A stretch of 8,364 nt of DNA from Chryseobacterium gleum. Its GTDB lineage: Bacteria > Bacteroidota > Bacteroidia > Flavobacteriales_C > GCA-002722245. The translations under genes and the position numbers were made by a program. Positions 1-6,066 of this stretch are shown piece after piece (position 1 is the first letter of the stretch; each line of letters starts with the position of its first letter). The stretch spans positions 1 through 8,364 of the forward strand of contig CAMDPJ010000094.1 in the NCBI GenBank assembly GCA_945903925.1. The letters run 5' to 3'. The notes beneath the pieces are model-generated. The model had not been told where the DNA came from and made no database searches. It saw nothing but the letters and a program-made list of their open reading frames with translations.

Positions 1-68
1 CGGCCAGGCGTTCATCCGCGTTTCGCTGCAGGCCTACAACACAGCCGCAGATGTTGAGCGCCTGCTGC
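1..68 (+). other. GC-rich foreign-looking fragment, class V aminotransferase-like C-terminus
   Basis: This stretch is about 66% GC, against an AT-rich remainder of the window. Reading from base 2 it gives an uninterrupted peptide containing FIRVSLQAYN and AADVERLL, which resembles the C-terminal end of class V (cysteine desulfurase/isopenicillin epimerase-like) PLP-dependent aminotransferases. In that frame the similarity stops at about base 67, and the frame reaches a TAA at 119-121. The Mrp reading frame begins immediately after it, in a different frame. The simplest reading is a fragment of another genome joined to this one; a real recombination junction is the alternative. The family assignment rests on about 22 residues and is tentative. 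Confidence 0.5.
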
Positions 69-71
69 CGT

Positions 72-689
72 CCGGTGACCAGCTATGGCGTAAAAATGCT
101 CTCTATCGGTTTCTTCGCTAATGGCGATCAGGCAATAGCTTGGAGAGGTCCAATGGCTTCGCGTGCACTCGGACAAATGTTTACTGAAGCCTATTGGGGA
201 GAGCTAGATTATATGCTAATCGATTTGCCACCAGGCACAGGAGACATTCACTTATCGTTAGTACAAACCGTTCCTGTTACAGGTGCTGTAATTGTTACCA
301 CTCCGCAAGGCATCGCTTTAGCCGATGTACGCAAGGGTGTAGCAATGTTTAAAATGGATTCTATCAATGTTCCTGTTTTAGGGATAGTTGAGAATATGGC
401 TTACTTCACTCCTGCCGAATTGCCGAACAACAAATATTACATCTTTGGAAAAGAAGGCGGTGTAGCTTTGGCTGAGAAAATGGGCTTGCCTTTGTTGGCG
501 CAAATTCCTTTGGTACAAAGCATTTGCGAATCGGGAGAAGCTGGAAGACCAGCTGTTTTGCAAGAAGACACTCCGCAAGCATTAGCATTTAAAGAATTGG
601 TGAATAGCCTAGAGGCTGTCGTTGAAAAAAGAAATTCGGAGGCAGAACCAACAAAAACATTAAAAATTACACACGGACAGCATCACTAA
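72..689 (+). CDS. mrp: Mrp/NBP35-type Fe-S cluster carrier ATPase, 5'-truncated
   Basis: This is the C-terminal part of an Mrp/ApbC P-loop ATPase, a cytoplasmic protein that binds and delivers iron-sulfur clusters to apoproteins. Recognisable blocks are YGVKMLSIGFF (84-116), WRGPMAS, the switch II/Walker B segment DYMLIDLPPGTGD (207-245), VTTPQGIALADVRKG and GIVENMAYF. About 206 residues remain of a family usually near 350-370. The N-terminal DUF59-like domain and the Walker A GKGGVGKS loop are missing. The frame stays open to the window edge and has an ATG at 51, but residues encoded before about 72 belong to the GC-rich fragment, so that ATG is not a credible start. The CxxC usual after VENM is replaced by TPAELPNN, which I believe is common in Bacteroidota homologues. 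The protein ends in a His-containing tail. The Nfu gene follows after 10 bases, consistent with a joint Fe-S role. Confidence 0.88.
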   Translation, partial: PVTSYGVKMLSIGFFANGDQAIAWRGPMASRALGQMFTEAYWGELDYMLIDLPPGTGDIHLSLVQTVPVTGAVIVTTPQGIALADVRKGVAMFKMDSINVPVLGIVENMAYFTPAELPNNKYYIFGKEGGVALAEKMGLPLLAQIPLVQSICESGEAGRPAVLQEDTPQALAFKELVNSLEAVVEKRNSEAEPTKTLKITHGQHH

Positions 690-699
690 AATTCAAAAT

Positions 700-942
700 A
701 TGAGCTATAGTGAAGTGTTACAAAGAGTAGAAGATTCGTTAACGAAAATTCGTCCGTTTTTAAACGCCGATGGTGGCGATGTAAAAGTGGTAGAGTTCAG
801 CAGCGACTACAGCTTAAAGCTAGAGTTTATCGGCGCTTGTAAAGATTGCTCTATGAATAGAATGACCTTTAAAGCAGGCATTGAAGAAAACATTAGAAGG
901 GACGTACCTGAAGTTACCAATATTGAAGCAGTAGGCGTATAA
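700..942 (+). CDS. NifU-like C-terminal domain protein (Nfu), Fe-S scaffold/carrier
   Basis: This is an 80-residue stand-alone Nfu domain, complete for the short bacterial form. Nfu proteins dimerise through a CxxC pair to hold a [4Fe-4S] cluster and pass it to target enzymes in the cytoplasm. The signature runs PFLNADGGDVKVVEF (residues 19-33), GACKDCSMNRMTFKAGIE (45-62, with Cys47 and Cys50 as cluster ligands) and a final VPEVTNIEAV strand. The ATG at 700 lies 10 bases after the Mrp stop in an A-rich leader with no Shine-Dalgarno, as usual in this phylum, and no upstream alternative fits the domain start. It is probably co-transcribed with mrp. It lacks the N-terminal IscU-like and ferredoxin-like domains of full NifU, so it is a carrier and not a nitrogen-fixation protein. 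Confidence 0.95.
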   Translation: MSYSEVLQRVEDSLTKIRPFLNADGGDVKVVEFSSDYSLKLEFIGACKDCSMNRMTFKAGIEENIRRDVPEVTNIEAVGV

Positions 943-975
943 TCCGCCATTCAAAGAAGTTAACACTACATCGGT

Positions 976-994
976 AAGAAGTTTTCTTCTTTTT
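976..994 (+). terminator. weak intrinsic terminator candidate after the Nfu gene
   Basis: A 6-bp perfect stem, AAGAAG (976-981) and CTTCTT (986-991), encloses a TTTT loop and runs into a T-rich stretch (TTTTA, then CTTTCC). It sits 33 bases after the Nfu stop and before the promoter-like element of the next gene, where a terminator would be expected. The stem has only two G-C pairs, so it would be weak; termination is inferred. Confidence 0.4.
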
Positions 995-1018
995 ACTTTC
1001 CATATTTACTCAGTTAAT

Positions 1019-1026
1019 TATTTTTG
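1019..1026 (+). promoter_or_regulatory. Bacteroidota-type -7 element upstream of the M42 peptidase gene
   Basis: TATTTTTG matches the Bacteroidota -7 consensus TAnnTTTG exactly. It lies 15 bases before the chosen ATG at 1042, giving a very short leader. A -33 TTTG is not clear; the nearest resemblance is TTTC at 997-1000, 18 bases upstream of the -7. The position after a terminator-like hairpin and before a new gene supports it, but the motif is short and A/T-rich, so chance occurrence is possible. If real, it would drive the peptidase gene and, through the zero-spacing junction, the asnB-like gene. Confidence 0.45.
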
Positions 1027-1041
1027 TTTAAAATCAGAGTT

Positions 1042-2157
1042 ATGGCAAAAGCTAAAGCAGAAAAAAAACCAAAAAGTATTTTAACTCAGAAATCAATTGA
1101 TTTCTTAGAGGCATACATCAACAACCCATCTCCTACTGGCTTTGAGGCTGAAGGGCAAAAACTATGGTTGAAATATATTAAACCTTTTGTTGACACCTAC
1201 ACGGTTGACAACTACGGCTCTGTTGCTGCTATCATTAATCCCGAAGCTAAATACAAAGTGGTGATTGAAGCGCATGCCGATGAAATCTCATGGTTTGTGC
1301 ATTTAATAACCAAAGAAGGATTTATCTATTTGAGAAGAAATGGTGGTAGCGATCATCAAATTGCTCCTTCAAAAAGAGTAAATATTCACACTGAAAAAGG
1401 AATTGTAAAGGCGGTTTTTGGATGGCCTGCTATTCACACAAGAGTAGAAGCCAAGGAAGAAACTCCTAAAAGCACCAATATTTGGTTAGATTGCGGAGCG
1501 GAATCAAAAGAAGAAGTAGAGAAATTAGGAATCAATGTAGGAGATGTGGTGACTTACGAAGACGAATTCATCATTTTGAATAAAAAATATTTTGTGGGTC
1601 GCGCCTTAGACAATAGATTGGGCGGATTCATAATAGCCGAAGTTGCGAGATTGCTGAAAGAGCAAAAAACGAAATTGCCTTTCGGGTTGTACATTGTAAA
1701 CGCGGTGCAAGAGGAAGTAGGCTTACGCGGTGCGCAAATGATTACGGAAACTATTCGTCCGCATGTTGCTATTGTAACTGATGTTTGTCACGACACTGGA
1801 ACTCCGCTGATCAATGCAAAAGAACAAGGAGATACAAGATGTGGAAAAGGTCCGGTTTTAACTACCGGCCCTGCCGTTCACAACAACCTTTTAAAATTAA
1901 TTAAAGAAGTTGCTACTAAAAATAAAATACCCTTCCAACGACTCGCTGCATCAAGAGCAACAGGAACAGATACCGATGCTTTTGCTTACTCAATCGGTGG
2001 CGTGCCATCGGCATTAATTTCTATACCGTTGAGATACATGCACACCACTGTTGAGGCATCGCACAGAGACGATGTAGAAAACGTAATTAAATTGATTTTA
2101 GAGTCGGTTAAAACGATTAAGAACAATCAAGATTTTAGATATTTCACTACTGTTTAG
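1042..2157 (+). CDS. M42 family metallopeptidase (glutamyl aminopeptidase/endoglucanase M type)
   Basis: This encodes a 371-residue cytoplasmic di-metal aminopeptidase of the M42 (MH clan) family, which trims N-terminal residues from short peptides, typically as a large oligomer. The metal and catalytic set can be followed in order: EAHADE with His78 and Asp80, GRALDNR with bridging Asp190, VQEEVG with general base Glu224 and metal ligand Glu225, TDVCHDTG with Asp247, and YMHTTVE with His334. Length fits the family. I chose the ATG at 1042. A TTG at 1024 extends the frame by 6 residues but lies inside the promoter-like element. The N-terminus is Lys/Ala-rich (MAKAKAEKKPKS), with no signal peptide. 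The stop codon TAG directly abuts the ATG of the next gene, so the two are probably translated from one mRNA. Substrate specificity cannot be read from the sequence. Confidence 0.93.
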   Translation: MAKAKAEKKPKSILTQKSIDFLEAYINNPSPTGFEAEGQKLWLKYIKPFVDTYTVDNYGSVAAIINPEAKYKVVIEAHADEISWFVHLITKEGFIYLRRNGGSDHQIAPSKRVNIHTEKGIVKAVFGWPAIHTRVEAKEETPKSTNIWLDCGAESKEEVEKLGINVGDVVTYEDEFIILNKKYFVGRALDNRLGGFIIAEVARLLKEQKTKLPFGLYIVNAVQEEVGLRGAQMITETIRPHVAIVTDVCHDTGTPLINAKEQGDTRCGKGPVLTTGPAVHNNLLKLIKEVATKNKIPFQRLAASRATGTDTDAFAYSIGGVPSALISIPLRYMHTTVEASHRDDVENVIKLILESVKTIKNNQDFRYFTTV

Positions 2158-4044
2158 ATGTGCGGAATAAGCGGCATAATAAGCAAACAAACTTTATCGC
2201 ACAACCATATCGCTCAATTGAGCGCATCGGTAAAAGCAATGAACAAGAGAGGTCCCGACAGCCAAGGGACCTTTGTTCATGATAAGGTTGGTTTAGGTCA
2301 TGCGCGCTTGTCTATCATGGATACCAGCTCGGCTGCTAGTCAGCCTTTTGTGCACGAAGACGGAAATTACGTTTTGGTTTTCAATGGCGAAATTTACAAT
2401 TTCAAGGAACTGCGCGAACCTTTAGAAAAAGAAGGAATTAAATTTCGCACCCACTCAGATACCGAGGTTTTACTAGAGTTGTACAAAAAAGAAAAAGAAA
2501 AATGTATTGAAAAATTCGTTGGCTTTTTTGCTTTTGCCATTTTAGACAAAAGAGACGGTTCGGTGTTTATTGCCAGAGATAGATTCGGTATTAAACCGCT
2601 GTATGTTTATCAAGATGAACAGAAGATTTTATTCGGTAGCGAATTGAAATCTATCATGGCTTTCGATATCAAGAAAGACATCAATTTCACAGCGCTTTAT
2701 CAATATTTGCAATTCAATTATATACCAGGGAATCAGTGTATTTTTAAAAATACTTATCAGTTGCAACAAGGGCATTATGCACTAGTACAGAACAACGAAA
2801 TCAAGATTTCAAAGTATTACGAAATACCTTTCACAGAAGGGAAGTACAGCGATATCTCTTATCCTGAAGCACAAAAAAAACTGATTGAATTATTAGACAA
2901 ATCGGTAGAAAGAAGAATGATTGCCGATGTGCCTTTGGGCGCATTTTTAAGCGGCGGCACAGACTCATCGATAGTGACGGCATTGGCCAGTAAAAAGACA
3001 GAAAAGTTAAACACCTTTTCTATCGGCTACCAAGACGAACCTTTGTTTGATGAAACCGCTTATGCAGAAGAAGTAGCCAAAAAATTCAATACCAATCACA
3101 CCGTTTTCAAACTCACCAACAAAGATTTATACAACGTTTTAGAAGAGGTTTTAGACTATACCGACGAGCCTTTTGCTGATTCGTCGGCCTTGGCGGTGTA
3201 TATTTTAAGTAGAGAAACACGAAAAAAAGTAACTGTTGCCCTCTCTGGTGACGGGGCAGATGAGCTGTTTTCGGGCTACAACAAGCACAAGGCAGAATAC
3301 ATCATGCGCCATCCATCGGCGGCGGGAAGCATTATCAATAATTTAGGATTTCTGTGGAAAAACTTACCACAATCGCGCAATAGTTGTATTGGAAATAAGA
3401 TTCGACAATTCGATAAATTCTCATCAGCAGCGAAATTAAGCAGTTCTGAAAGATACTGGTCGTGGGCAGGATTGATGAATGAAGAATCGGCCAAAGAATT
3501 CTTAAAAGTATCTTTTGAGCAAAGCTTGTATCAAGAAGAGAAAGGGAAATTATTGAAGGGATTCTCGACCAATGGAGACTTCAACGAAGTGTTATTGGCC
3601 GATATGAATATGGTTTTACCTGGAGATATGCTTACTAAAGTCGACCGCATGTCGATGGCCAACAGCTTAGAAGTGCGAGTTCCATTCTTAGATCATGAGT
3701 TGGTGAATTTTGTTTTTTCGCTACCCGAAGAGTATAAAATATGCAGCACGCATCGCAAGCGCATACTGCAAGATACTTTCAAAGACATCTTGCCTGAAAG
3801 ACTTTACAAGCGACCGAAACACGGCTTTGAAGTCCCTTTGCTATCGTGGTTTAGAAGCGATTTAAAATCTATGATCAACAACGATTTATTGAGTAAAGAA
3901 CTGATAGAAAAACAAGGCATTTTCAACCTTGAAAAAATAGAACAGCTGAAAGCGAAACTGAACAGTTCTAGTCCGCAAGACTCCACCGCGCATATATGGG
4001 GATTAATAGTCTTTCAATATTGGTGGAAGAAATGGATAAATTGA
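2158..4044 (+). CDS. asnB: asparagine synthase (glutamine-hydrolysing) family protein
   Basis: This is a 628-residue class II glutamine amidotransferase fused to an ATP-dependent synthetase. The family converts aspartate, glutamine and ATP to asparagine, glutamate, AMP and PPi. The N-terminal Ntn glutaminase begins MCGISG, with Cys2 as nucleophile once Met is removed, followed by RGPD (31-34), Arg50 in GHARLSIMD, Asn76 and Glu78 in FNGEIYN, and Asp101 in SDTEV. The synthetase half has the PP-loop SGGTDSS (265-271), LSGDGADELFSGY (362-374), and the late TKVDRMSMANSLEVRVPF and PKHGFEVPL blocks. All catalytic residues are present. The start is fixed by the essential Cys2. It begins at the base after the peptidase stop. 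Because polysaccharide genes follow, it may instead belong to the AsnB-like subgroup that amidates sugar acids in surface glycans; the sequence alone does not separate this from true asparagine synthetase. Confidence 0.93.
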   Translation: MCGISGIISKQTLSHNHIAQLSASVKAMNKRGPDSQGTFVHDKVGLGHARLSIMDTSSAASQPFVHEDGNYVLVFNGEIYNFKELREPLEKEGIKFRTHSDTEVLLELYKKEKEKCIEKFVGFFAFAILDKRDGSVFIARDRFGIKPLYVYQDEQKILFGSELKSIMAFDIKKDINFTALYQYLQFNYIPGNQCIFKNTYQLQQGHYALVQNNEIKISKYYEIPFTEGKYSDISYPEAQKKLIELLDKSVERRMIADVPLGAFLSGGTDSSIVTALASKKTEKLNTFSIGYQDEPLFDETAYAEEVAKKFNTNHTVFKLTNKDLYNVLEEVLDYTDEPFADSSALAVYILSRETRKKVTVALSGDGADELFSGYNKHKAEYIMRHPSAAGSIINNLGFLWKNLPQSRNSCIGNKIRQFDKFSSAAKLSSSERYWSWAGLMNEESAKEFLKVSFEQSLYQEEKGKLLKGFSTNGDFNEVLLADMNMVLPGDMLTKVDRMSMANSLEVRVPFLDHELVNFVFSLPEEYKICSTHRKRILQDTFKDILPERLYKRPKHGFEVPLLSWFRSDLKSMINNDLLSKELIEKQGIFNLEKIEQLKAKLNSSSPQDSTAHIWGLIVFQYWWKKWIN

Positions 4045-4045
4045 T

Positions 4046-4053
4046 TACTTTCG
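4046..4053 (+). promoter_or_regulatory. possible -7 element upstream of the glycosyltransferase gene
   Basis: TACTTTCG differs by one base from the Bacteroidota -7 consensus TAnnTTTG and lies 23 bases before the glycosyltransferase ATG, just after the asnB stop. A TTGG at 4020-4023 is a poor -33 candidate, at a spacing of 22. It could give the polysaccharide genes their own promoter, but one mismatch and a weak upstream box keep this tentative. It overlaps the left arm of the inverted repeat. Confidence 0.3.
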
Positions 4054-4077
4054 CGTAACAATTAATTTACCGCGAAA
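4049..4077 (+). repeat. inverted repeat ending on the glycosyltransferase start codon
   Basis: TTTCGCG (4049-4055) and CGCGAAA (4071-4077) are perfect reverse complements. If C4070 is bulged, three further pairs (TAA 4056-4058 with TTA 4067-4069) extend the stem to 10 bp around an 8-base loop. The last A of the right arm is the A of the ATG. In a read-through mRNA from asnB this hairpin would partly mask the start; as DNA it could be an operator overlapping the promoter-like element. Neither role is shown. Confidence 0.6.
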
Positions 4078-5261
4078 TGCCAAAGGTTTTAAGGATAATC
4101 AACAGATTCAACATAGGTGGACCTACCTTTAACGCGGCATACCTTAGCAAATACTTGCCCTCCAACTACGAGACTTTATTGGTTGGCGGAGAGAAAGAAG
4201 ACCATGAAGAAAGCTCTATGCATGTTTTGCATGAGTTGGGCTTACAACCCTTGATTATTCCCGAGATGCGCCGTTCTATCAATCCTTTGAACGATTATTT
4301 CGTGTACCGAAAGCTTAAAAACATCATTGAAGAATTTAAACCAGACATCGTTCATACCCACGCTGCTAAAGCGGGTACAATAGGAAGATTAGCAGCATAC
4401 AACGCAAAAGTTCCTGTGATTTTACATACTTTTCACGGGCACGTATTTCACTCTTATTTCAACAAAGCCAAAACATCTATTTTTAAAAATATTGAACGAA
4501 ACTTAGCAGCAAAGAGCACCAAAATCATTGCTATTAGTGAACGACAGAAATATGAGTTGGGAACAATTCATAGAATTTGTGCCCCAGAAAAAATAGAAGT
4601 AGTTCCTTTAGGTTTTGATTTGAGCCGTTTTCAAGAAAACTATGGCGCCAAAAGAAAAAGCTTTAGAGCTCAATACAATATTGCAGATGATGAGATAGCT
4701 GTGGGCATTATTGGTAGAATAGTGCCAATTAAAAACCACGAAATGTTTATTCGTGCATGGAAATCTGCCAGCGTTAAAACAAGTAAAAAAATAAGAGCAT
4801 TTGTTATAGGCGATGGAGAGGACAGAACGAAAGTAGAAAACCTAGCTAAAGAGCTGGGAATTAGTGTATGCAGCCAAAATTTTGAAAAGTCGGAATGTAG
4901 TCTTACGTTTACATCGTGGATAAAAGAAATTGACGTTGCTAATGCCGGACTCGACATGGTTGCATTATGTTCTTTAAATGAAGGTACACCGGTGAGTTTA
5001 ATTGAAGCGCAAGCTGCAAACAATCCGGTTTTAAGCACTAAAGTGGGAGGTGTAGAAAACATTGTAATAGAAGGAAAAACGGGTTTGCTTTGCGAAGTAG
5101 GGGATTTGGAAAATTACAGCGCGCAGCTTTTAGAGCTTTTGGAAAACGATGAGTTGAGAACAAAAATGCAGCAAGCCGGCTGGGAAAGTGTGAAAGAGAA
5201 ATTTCATTATACGCGATTGGTAAAAGATATTGATAAACTATATAGCTCCTTATTGAAGTGA
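4077..5261 (+). CDS. GT4-type (GT-B fold) glycosyltransferase
   Basis: This 394-residue retaining glycosyltransferase of the GT4/CapM-like group would transfer a sugar from a nucleotide donor to a growing lipid-linked repeat unit on the cytoplasmic face of the membrane. The N-terminal acceptor domain has RFNIGGPTFNAAYL (residues 9-22), VHTHAAKAGT (92-101) and HTFHGHVFH around His120. The C-terminal donor domain opens with IGRIVPIKN, where Arg214 and Lys219 are the expected phosphate-contacting residues, and carries the EX7E motif Glu302 to Glu310 in NEGTPVSLIEA, then VGGVENIVIEGKTGLL. No transmembrane segment or signal peptide is seen. The ATG is 32 bases after asnB. Its stop overlaps the next start by 4 bases, indicating translational coupling to the export gene. 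Donor sugar and linkage cannot be deduced. Confidence 0.93.
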   Translation: MPKVLRIINRFNIGGPTFNAAYLSKYLPSNYETLLVGGEKEDHEESSMHVLHELGLQPLIIPEMRRSINPLNDYFVYRKLKNIIEEFKPDIVHTHAAKAGTIGRLAAYNAKVPVILHTFHGHVFHSYFNKAKTSIFKNIERNLAAKSTKIIAISERQKYELGTIHRICAPEKIEVVPLGFDLSRFQENYGAKRKSFRAQYNIADDEIAVGIIGRIVPIKNHEMFIRAWKSASVKTSKKIRAFVIGDGEDRTKVENLAKELGISVCSQNFEKSECSLTFTSWIKEIDVANAGLDMVALCSLNEGTPVSLIEAQAANNPVLSTKVGGVENIVIEGKTGLLCEVGDLENYSAQLLELLENDELRTKMQQAGWESVKEKFHYTRLVKDIDKLYSSLLK

Positions 5262-6064
5262 AAATAAAATTATTAAAACAGTTCATCTTTGTGATATGTG
5301 CAGCAGCATGTATGTCGTCGTGTATCACATTGAATCCAAGTAGAATGTTGAAAACTCCAAAGGATTATCAATTTGCAAAGTTTCCGGATTCCGTGAAAAT
5401 TGAGCCTTATAAAATCGCAGTGAATGATATTGTTAGATTCGGCTTGTACACTAACGAAGGATTCAAATTAGCGGGCCTTTTGGGCGAGCAAGGAGCTAAC
5501 AATGATCAAGGTGGCCAATCATTTATCGAGTTTAAAGTTAGGCCCGACGGAAATATAAAGATGCCTGTTTTAGGAGAAATCAATGTACTTGGTTTAACCG
5601 TAAAAGAGATGGAGGAAATGTTAGAAAATAAGTTTCAGCAGTACTATGTAAATCCATTCGTGATAGTTGAAATTACAAACAAGAGAATTTTTATGTTCAA
5701 AGGCGGGGCTTCCTCTTCTGAGATAAGTCTTGAAAACGAAAACTCAACTCTTTTTGAAGTTTTGGCTAAGTCTGGCGGAGTGAGCGGTGGCGGAAACAAT
5801 ACTTCTGGGGGAGGCGGACAGAACTATGCCAGTAAGATTAAAATTATTAGAGGCGATTTAAAAAAACCAACTATTTATTTAGTTGATTTATCGAAAATAG
5901 ATGGATTAGAAGACGCAGATATCATTATGCAGGCTGGAGATATTGTCTACATTGATCCAGTAATTAATTATGGCAACACAATAACTCAGGACATTGCGTC
6001 GGTTACAGGATTAGTTTCCAGCGTATTAAGTATATTTTTAATTTATAATTTGATTAAAAAATAA
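5258..6064 (+). CDS. wza: Wza-like polysaccharide export outer-membrane lipoprotein (Poly_export + SLBB)
   Basis: This 268-residue protein is the likely outer-membrane export channel for the polysaccharide. A lipoprotein signal covers residues 1-21, with lipobox MSSC and Cys22 as the lipidated residue. The Poly_export domain follows: PYKIAVNDIV (50-59), then VRPDGNIKMPVLGEINVLGL, and YYVNPFVIVEI. An SLBB-like domain begins at about residue 150. The C-terminus VTGLVSSVLSIFLIYNLI (249-266) is hydrophobic, in the position where E. coli Wza forms its outer-membrane helical barrel. It is shorter than E. coli Wza (about 380), with one SLBB instead of several, as is frequent in Bacteroidota. The start is a GTG overlapping the previous stop (GTGA); the first in-frame ATG would delete the signal peptide. 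A glycine-rich stretch at residues 172-188 (SGGVSGGGNNTSGGGGQ) interrupts the SLBB loop. Two bases separate it from the kinase gene. Confidence 0.92.
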   Translation: MKIKLLKQFIFVICAAACMSSCITLNPSRMLKTPKDYQFAKFPDSVKIEPYKIAVNDIVRFGLYTNEGFKLAGLLGEQGANNDQGGQSFIEFKVRPDGNIKMPVLGEINVLGLTVKEMEEMLENKFQQYYVNPFVIVEITNKRIFMFKGGASSSEISLENENSTLFEVLAKSGGVSGGGNNTSGGGGQNYASKIKIIRGDLKKPTIYLVDLSKIDGLEDADIIMQAGDIVYIDPVINYGNTITQDIASVTGLVSSVLSIFLIYNLIKK

Positions 6065-6066
6065 GA

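Noticed and set aside
51..71. ATG at 51 as the start of the Mrp-like gene
   Set aside because: It lies in the GC-rich fragment of different apparent origin; Mrp similarity begins only at about 72 and the family's N-terminal half is absent, so no true start is present.
1024..1041. TTG at 1024 as the start of the M42 peptidase
   Set aside because: It would sit inside the TATTTTTG promoter-like element and adds six residues with no family support; the ATG at 1042 begins a typical Lys/Ala-rich N-terminus.
4670..5062. Antisense open frame of 130 codons within the glycosyltransferase gene, and other reverse-strand open frames at 378-588, 3276-3494, 3804-3986 and 5038-5328
   Set aside because: Each lies opposite a well-recognised gene, shows no domain or motif, and has no start context of its own.
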